DNA of 64,000 nucleotides. Origin: Numida meleagris (lineage: Eukaryota; Chordata; Aves; Galliformes; Numididae). A model generated the notes under the pieces. That model was not told where the DNA came from. It saw only the letters and a program-made list of their open reading frames with translations, and did no database searches. The DNA lies in assembly GCF_002078875.1 (NCBI RefSeq), contig NC_034415.1, positions 20,427,975 to 20,491,974 on the forward strand, given 5' to 3'. The position numbers were made by a program, and so were the translations under genes. Below are positions 58,321 to 64,000 of the stretch, one piece after another (within the stretch, counting starts at the first letter, position 1; the number at the start of each line of letters is the position of its first letter).

Positions 58321-61300
58321 CACTTTTCAGCAATTCACCATCAACCTCAATACAGGTTTTGGCAGGTGATTTCTAATGCACGGAGCTTAACAGCTACACA
58401 AGAACCGTGCTAGCAGAAAGCTGCTGCAGGGGGATACCAAGGTAGAAGAGGCAGGGACCAGCACATCTCCATTATCAGTCCTTCTATGGGATGGGAGCAA
58501 CCAGATTCCCCGTGAGCCACCTCCTGCGGTCCCACTTTGCCCTTCATAAACCACCACAAAGAAAGACTGGCGCTCATTTGTTCATGTTGTTTTGTGTTAT
58601 GATCATACCTTATTTGTACAATTAAAAATAAATTAGTAACTGAACATCTGCTTATTTGTAGTCTCAGCGATTGCAGTTTATGCTGAAATGGTGAGTGATG
58701 TTCTGTATTTATTAAATTAACAGGTATGCCCAGTTTCATTTGACATCACTTTTAATTACAAGCACACACACAAAAAAAAAACAACAGCCAAACATTTAGG
58801 AAACTTGAGACAAATAAGATACACTAAAGAAAACAATTAAAATGTTTTTGTACTTAAACCAGCTGTTTAAGTGAGCGAGGAAGGTTATCATCTGTAATTA
58901 ATTTATTTCACTGCCTCTGGTCACAGCCTCCTTTAGTTGAGATCTGAATGATTCACACCTTCAGAGAGAGTGGGATAGGGACCTTTCTAACTCCCAGCTG
59001 ATCAGCAAATCTGAATGAACCCAAGACACTGAAGACAAATACCTGAAAAACTGACCTGAACCAACAGTACCCTCACCACTGCCAAAAGCTCCTTTAGCAA
59101 TGGAACAGCTCCTAGGCCCAGTGACTTCCCCCAGGGCAGGGCCTGATGCCCTTCTACACGTCCTGGCAGCAAGCACACAAGCTTATACAATATTCATTTT
59201 TTATGCAAGTGTTTTTATGCATTACAGTAGAGATTGACATCCTGTGTAGAGGCCTAAATTCAAATCCAGTTTTGAAAAGCTCTGACTTCTATGATTCTGT
59301 CATCAGACTTTTTTTTTTTTTTTTTACCTTTAAGAAAATTAATGCTTTTCATCCACTTGGCGGAAGCTGAAGGCAAGGTGCAGGGCTTGCTGAGCGAATG
59401 GGGCACAGCCCCTCAGGGCGCTGCCAGCACAAGGGTACAGGAAGCTGCAGATCTGAGCCTGGGCAGCTCCACAACACAGCACTGAAAGCAGCGGCCAGCA
59501 TAAACAGTGGCGTGCGAGGACAAAGGGACAGAGGAGCAAGCCTCTCACTTACTCATGCATCTTCACTTGTGTATCTAAAGCACCACACGTACCTACCCTT
59601 ACGAGCTGACAGCGTACAAAAACAGACACTTATAAACTGTTAGCAGACAGCAAGGGAAAAGAGAAAGCTGCAGAGCTGGAGCTGACGGATGAATCACGCT
59701 GCCATCGCTGCAGGTCCAGCTCCCGCTTGACCCTGCTCAGCGTTGGATTGAGTTCCAAACACAAGGTAAGCTCTGAAGAGATGTGAGGGAGCAACCATAA
59801 ACATCCCTTACTGCCAACCCCCTGCTGACCTTTGGTTGGTTAAAACACTACGTGACACAGGCCGTGCCTCTATTCTTCCACTTTTCCCACCTATCCATCT
59901 GGGGCAATGCAGATAAACTCTCCACCTTTTCTGTCTGGGATGGTCTCATCATTCATAAGTAAACCTGTAAGCCAAGCTGCCCTTTTGTGCATTTAAACAT
60001 GCACTTTGATTTGGGGGCGTATCTGCTGAAAGCTATCAAGAAAAGGAGATGACAAGGATGCAGGCTCGCTGGCACGCTCTGTGCCACCGTCCCTGAGAGC
60101 ACATCTCCTCTGCAGACAAAGGGCAGAGACCACAGAAGCAGTGAAGCACAGGGCAGCTGCCACACAACCAGCAGAGTCACACCACAAACGGCTTCCTAGG
60201 GGAACAGTGCTGTCCTTGACCCTCCTTGATCCCCTTTGAAGATGCTGTGCCACAGAACCTCGGAAGGGACCAGGCAGTGTGACAGGGGATGGAAATGCAG
60301 GAGCTCCGAGTGAGAAGTGAGCACCATGGGCTTCTCCAGGGACAATGAGGCTGCTGGCTGCAGAGGAGCACAAGTAAATAGAGAGGGAGGGGGAGCACAT
60401 GCAGCAGTACATACCTTGGCGTAGAGAAAAAGATAGCTCCTTCTGTTAAGGAGCTGGGATGTTTGGAAGAGTAGTCAGTGAGAAATGTGAAGCGTACCAC
60501 ACAGTGTAAGTGCACTCTGCCAGACTTCCAGGCTGAGCTGGCTAAATTTACAGCTATGACTACCCACCGAATGTAACTTGGATCATGGCTTAGCTCTTTA
60601 TGCAGCCTCCTCATCAAATTCTAGAGCATTTGGATTTCACTGTATCACTTACCACACTTCTGTTTCACAAGCAAGGAAACAAAAGCAGAAGAACCACCAG
60701 GATCACAGCTAAGATCAGAACCCGACCACTCCCAGGTCTGTTCTCATATCACCTCTCCAAAACCTTTGTGCCACTGCTCTACTAGAAGATACTGCCAGGA
60801 AGACCTTGCACAAAATCAACATCACTGAAATACACAGTGCAGTTTGCTCACCAGGACATGTAGCCCCACAATGACCGGAGCAACAGCCACACTGGTCAGC
60901 AAAAAGGTGAAACATAGGTAGGGGCATCAGCTAACAAAGGCTCTTTTCTGTAAAGCTGCCCAATTCCAGCAGGCAAATTCAGCCTTTTCAGCGACAGTGA
61001 TCCCCATGCAGTAAAAGTCATTTATTTATTTGTCAAACTCATTTGTTTGCGAGGATGTGAGGGACTGACGGCCCTTACAGCACACAAGATACAACACAGA
61101 CAAGCACTGAACAGAGAAGACTGGAAAAACAACACTGAAGAACATCTCCATCTTAAAGGCGCAACAAAATATATAGCAGATCTGCATTGGCCCAGGCCAT
61201 TACTTTCTCTGGCAAGGACTTGGGGACAAAGCTCCTTAAAGCAGTAGTAATCATATTCCACTCATGCTCCTTTTTACTGCCAGCTGTAAACTAGCTCCAC

Positions 61301-62578
61301 ATGCATCATGGTTTTGCATCAAAATGTGCACGGACCAAGCCCATATCCAAAGGGACAAGGTAGATCCAATTTACAGCCTTGACAGGTCTGTGCACCCGAG
61401 GCTGAGCGCGCAGGAAATAGCCTGACATCTCACTTGGAGAGCGGTTACAACCGCCAGCAGAGTGGGATGCAGAGCCACAAAAGCCTCCCACAAAGACCCA
61501 GCAAAGGGGCAGAGAATTAGCAGTCCTTGTGTCAGGAAACAGGAGAGATGGGTGGCATCTGAGATGACTCAAGTCTGATCCCAACTTGCAGTGTTCCTTT
61601 GATAGGATAAGCCCAAAGGAAGCCACAGCTGCACTGGGAAGCAAACTCACTGCACCAAGCCATCTCAGTAACGAGATGCCACGCTGATAACTGTTCATCA
61701 TTCAGTGTGTTCGAAGCAAAGCAAACTGAAGTTAATCTTAGGCCTGATGCACGTATTAACAGCACTATCAATATGAGGCTAATTGTTTGGTATAGAGGAG
61801 GGTACAAAGCCTGAGTTCAGCCTGGACACTCAGAAATTCTCTTTGTTACCAACCCAATATTTTATCTTCTCTTTTTTGGCATATTTTTCCCATTTAAGCA
61901 GAAACCCTAGGTCCACGCTGCTGATAAATGAACATATATTTAACTAACTTACTCTATGCTATGATGGAAGAACTGGCTGCAGAAATACATCCAAGCCTCA
62001 CGTGGATCTCTGCATGTCTCAGGAGGTCAGGCACTGGGAAACCTTTCTGAGCTGCTCTGTTCCTGTCTCATTACACTCCACAGTGAACACCCAGGCAAGA
62101 TAACTTCAGCATCACCACACAACTCAAAACCACTGTTCCTCTCTATTTAGAAACACCATTGTGCTGCACATACTCATATCATCCAAGTTGTTTTTTTATA
62201 AACTAATGGCTAATAATAGACTTCTTCCTTACAGAAGGAAAGGTTGCTGTGAGCACTCTACTAATACAGGTTCCCAGCCAGCAATTTTTAAACCCCCCAC
62301 CACTTCAGGCAGACAACAAGCATACATGACTAAGTAGTGTCTGTGATAACACATGCGTTATCACTTCCCTGGTGGAAATCAGGCTCCTTCATTTCACTTC
62401 CATCACAGGGACCTGGCACTGCTGCTGGAGAGAACAGGAGCTCTGTTCTCAGCAGCAATAAAAAGAAGGTGGAAGAAAGCAAGGAAAGTGAGCTGTCCAG
62501 CACCATGTCTTTTCCTTCTATCTCTTAGAATGGCAGCACCAGCATACAAGCAGAGAATTAACAGCATCAACCACTTAC

Positions 62579-62847
62579 CTGAGGATGAATCTGTGGTTTA
62601 TCACATGTGGCCTCAAAATCCAGCACTAAGAAGTAGTGATATCTCTGTGGAGGGAAGGATGACATTGCTGCCATGGAAGCTCCGAAGCCGTGGGACGCCA
62701 GTTTCCTGCTTATGACGGAGCCGTACCCTTTGAGAAGAGCAGCAGGGAGGAGCAGGCACACAGCTTGTCTTGCCCTTGGAAGGAAGTGTTGGGGAAACTT
62801 TGCTGCTCCAGTATGGAGGAGTGCTATCATTGAACATCCAGAGGCAT
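62579..62847 (-). CDS. ERI3: ERI3 internal coding exon with Exo I motif (first of five in window)
   Basis: This exon encodes 89 complete codons plus two bases that finish a split Asp codon. It begins ASGCSMIALLHTG and ends FLVLDFEATCDKPQIHPQ. The Asp and Glu of DFEAT are the metal-binding Exo I residues of a DEDDh 3'-5' exonuclease. ERI3 belongs to the ERI1-like family of RNA exonucleases; the exact substrates of ERI3 are not well established. The acceptor reads ttctcttcagtttcag before ATGCC, and the donor is CAG/gtaagtgg. The exon enters in phase 1 and leaves in phase 0. The first half (about 50 residues) is much less like mammalian ERI3, as I remember it, than the catalytic end. Two in-frame Met codons (SMAAM) lie just before the exonuclease domain and could start a shorter isoform. 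The upstream exon(s) with the usual start were not found in the remaining 1.15 kb. Confidence 0.96.
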
Positions 62848-64000
62848 CTGAAACTGAAGAGAAACTCGTGTTACTTGTGCACTCACATCTCAGTGCTGCC
62901 AGCACTGCTCCATCATACTCTGCCAGGGGTTTTCCCTGTGCTTCCCGGTGTGCCTTTCATCACTGCCAACCTGAAGCAGCACAGCAGCCTGCACTATGCA
63001 CTACGGATGGAGCTGAAGGTAGCTCGAAACACACGCACCTGGGAATCAACCCTCTGCAAACAGCTCTAAATGTAGAGCCATAGACAAACAACAGCCGTGG
63101 CTCCAGGCACCAGATCACATGTATCTGCTGAGCCTTATCACAGCAGAACACAAACCACTTATGCGCGAGAAGTCTGATCTAAAACCCACTGAAATTCCCA
63201 AGGAGGCTTTCGCCTTCACGTATACAACACAACTTCCGATACACGGCAGGAATTAAAGGCAGCGAGCACACAGCACCATGAGCCCACAAAGCAGCCCGTT
63301 AGCCACACCGAGACTGCTCTGCTCCTACAGACCCAGGGCAGAGGAACTGACCATGACAACGCCACCAGCCCATCCTGCCAAGCCAGCACATGGACACCCC
63401 TCCCGGCTCTGCTGGCTGATGGCAGCCATGTCATTCCCCACACACAGCCCTGCCTCTGTGGGGCCAAGGACACAGAGCACCGGCTCTGGGCACAGCCCAC
63501 GAGGTCCCACCCAGCCACGTGTGCTCAACGCGGAACGGGAAATGGAGCGCTCGCAGCCTGCGCACAAATTCGCTATTTGCACAAAAGACAGCATTTGCTC
63601 TTTCCCATCCGTTAGTCCATCAGGTAAATAATGCACGTGCCAAAACACACACTTAATGAGGTAAATAATACGCCTTGAATAGCAGCTAAATCTGTATTTA
63701 CCTGCGAGACCAGAGAAACTCGGAAGGACCAGATTAGGAGATAATTGCGGCTGAGCAGGTTGTGTGCTTCGGGTAAACACGCGCTTTGCAACCTCCCCTT
63801 TGCAGGGCTGGGGTGAGAGCAGCGCCCGGCACAGCACAGCTGGAAAGCAGAGGTGCTGCAGGGCTCCCAGCATTGCCCACACTGCAACCCCACGGCATGA
63901 GCGCTGCTACACTTCAGAGCTGCCACATTTCAGGGCGCTGCTCACTGTATTAGTGGCGTGCCAAGCAGCAGGTACTCAGAAAACTGAAAACTCAAGTTAC
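62848..64000 (-). other. ERI3: ERI3 intron (or 5' region) running off the right edge
   Basis: The good splice acceptor at 62848 shows that at least one more exon lies upstream in the transcript. No upstream ERI3 coding sequence is visible here, so it is probably beyond the right edge. One regulatory-looking block is noted at 63545-63790. Confidence 0.8.
63545..63790. promoter_or_regulatory. Candidate conserved noncoding element near right edge
   Basis: Contains caaattcgctatttgcac, two copies of aggtaaataat (63624 and 63660), and CpG-retaining gataattgcggctgagc. The paired aggtaaataat resembles a forkhead core (GTAAATA). Confidence 0.32.

Larger units (their letters stand above)
50643..62578 (-). 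other. ERI3: ERI3 intron, 11.9 kb
   Basis: This is a phase 0 intron between the Exo I exon and the EIIEF exon. It carries the densest set of regulatory-looking AT-rich blocks in the window (50.9-54.8 kb), an ancient CR1 fragment at 55.5 kb, and an A/T-rich stretch at 57.7-58.9 kb. From 59.3 to 62.5 kb I see nothing recognisable except a poly(T) run near 59311. Confidence 0.92.

Noticed and set aside
59285..59330. ttctatgattctgtcat before a poly(T), like a CR1 tail
   Set aside because: No CR1 body precedes it; too short to call.
1..64000. CRISPR arrays, prokaryotic operons, phage or viral genes
   Set aside because: None seen; the content is vertebrate intron with split exons and CR1 repeats.

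Overview
This window is vertebrate nuclear DNA, almost certainly from a bird. The interspersed repeats I can recognise are all CR1-type LINEs, including several copies with the avian 3' tail motif (ATTCTATG/ATTCTATGAT). I see no Alu, L1 or other mammalian repeats. A galliform such as chicken is plausible, but the sequence alone does not prove the species.

The only protein-coding gene I can support is ERI3 (exoribonuclease family member 3, also called prion-interactor PRNPIP1), read from the minus strand. Five consecutive internal coding exons are present. In transcription order they are 62579-62847, 50526-50642, 46783-46842, 44915-45006 and 27463-27535. All five have AG acceptors and GT donors, their reading phases fit together exactly, and they encode one continuous stretch of about 203 residues that matches the ERI3 family. 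The DEDDh exonuclease motifs Exo I (DFEAT) and Exo II (CGDWD) are here. The first exon(s) lie beyond the right edge. The last exons, with the Exo III His/Asp motif and the stop codon, were not found and probably lie beyond the left edge.

Everything else is intron: at least 27.4 kb (1-27462), 17.4 kb (27536-44914), 1.8 kb, 3.7 kb, 11.9 kb, and more than 1.1 kb at the right edge. The introns hold young and ancient CR1 pieces, homopurine tracts, poly(A)/poly(T) runs, one unlinked direct repeat, and one probable assembly error around a single N (14235). They also hold many AT-rich, low-repeat blocks with dense homeodomain, POU, SOX, GATA or HOX/PBX/MEIS-like motifs. These blocks look like vertebrate conserved noncoding elements. 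That is inferred from composition and motifs; conservation could not be measured here.

No CRISPR, operon, tRNA, rRNA or convincing second gene is present. The other open reading frames are short, lack coding signatures, and overlap introns or repeats. I found no clear evidence of an undescribed system. The points most worth a second look are the weak 5' splice site of the 27463-27535 exon, with a competing GTAAGC site beside it, and the clustered regulatory-looking blocks.
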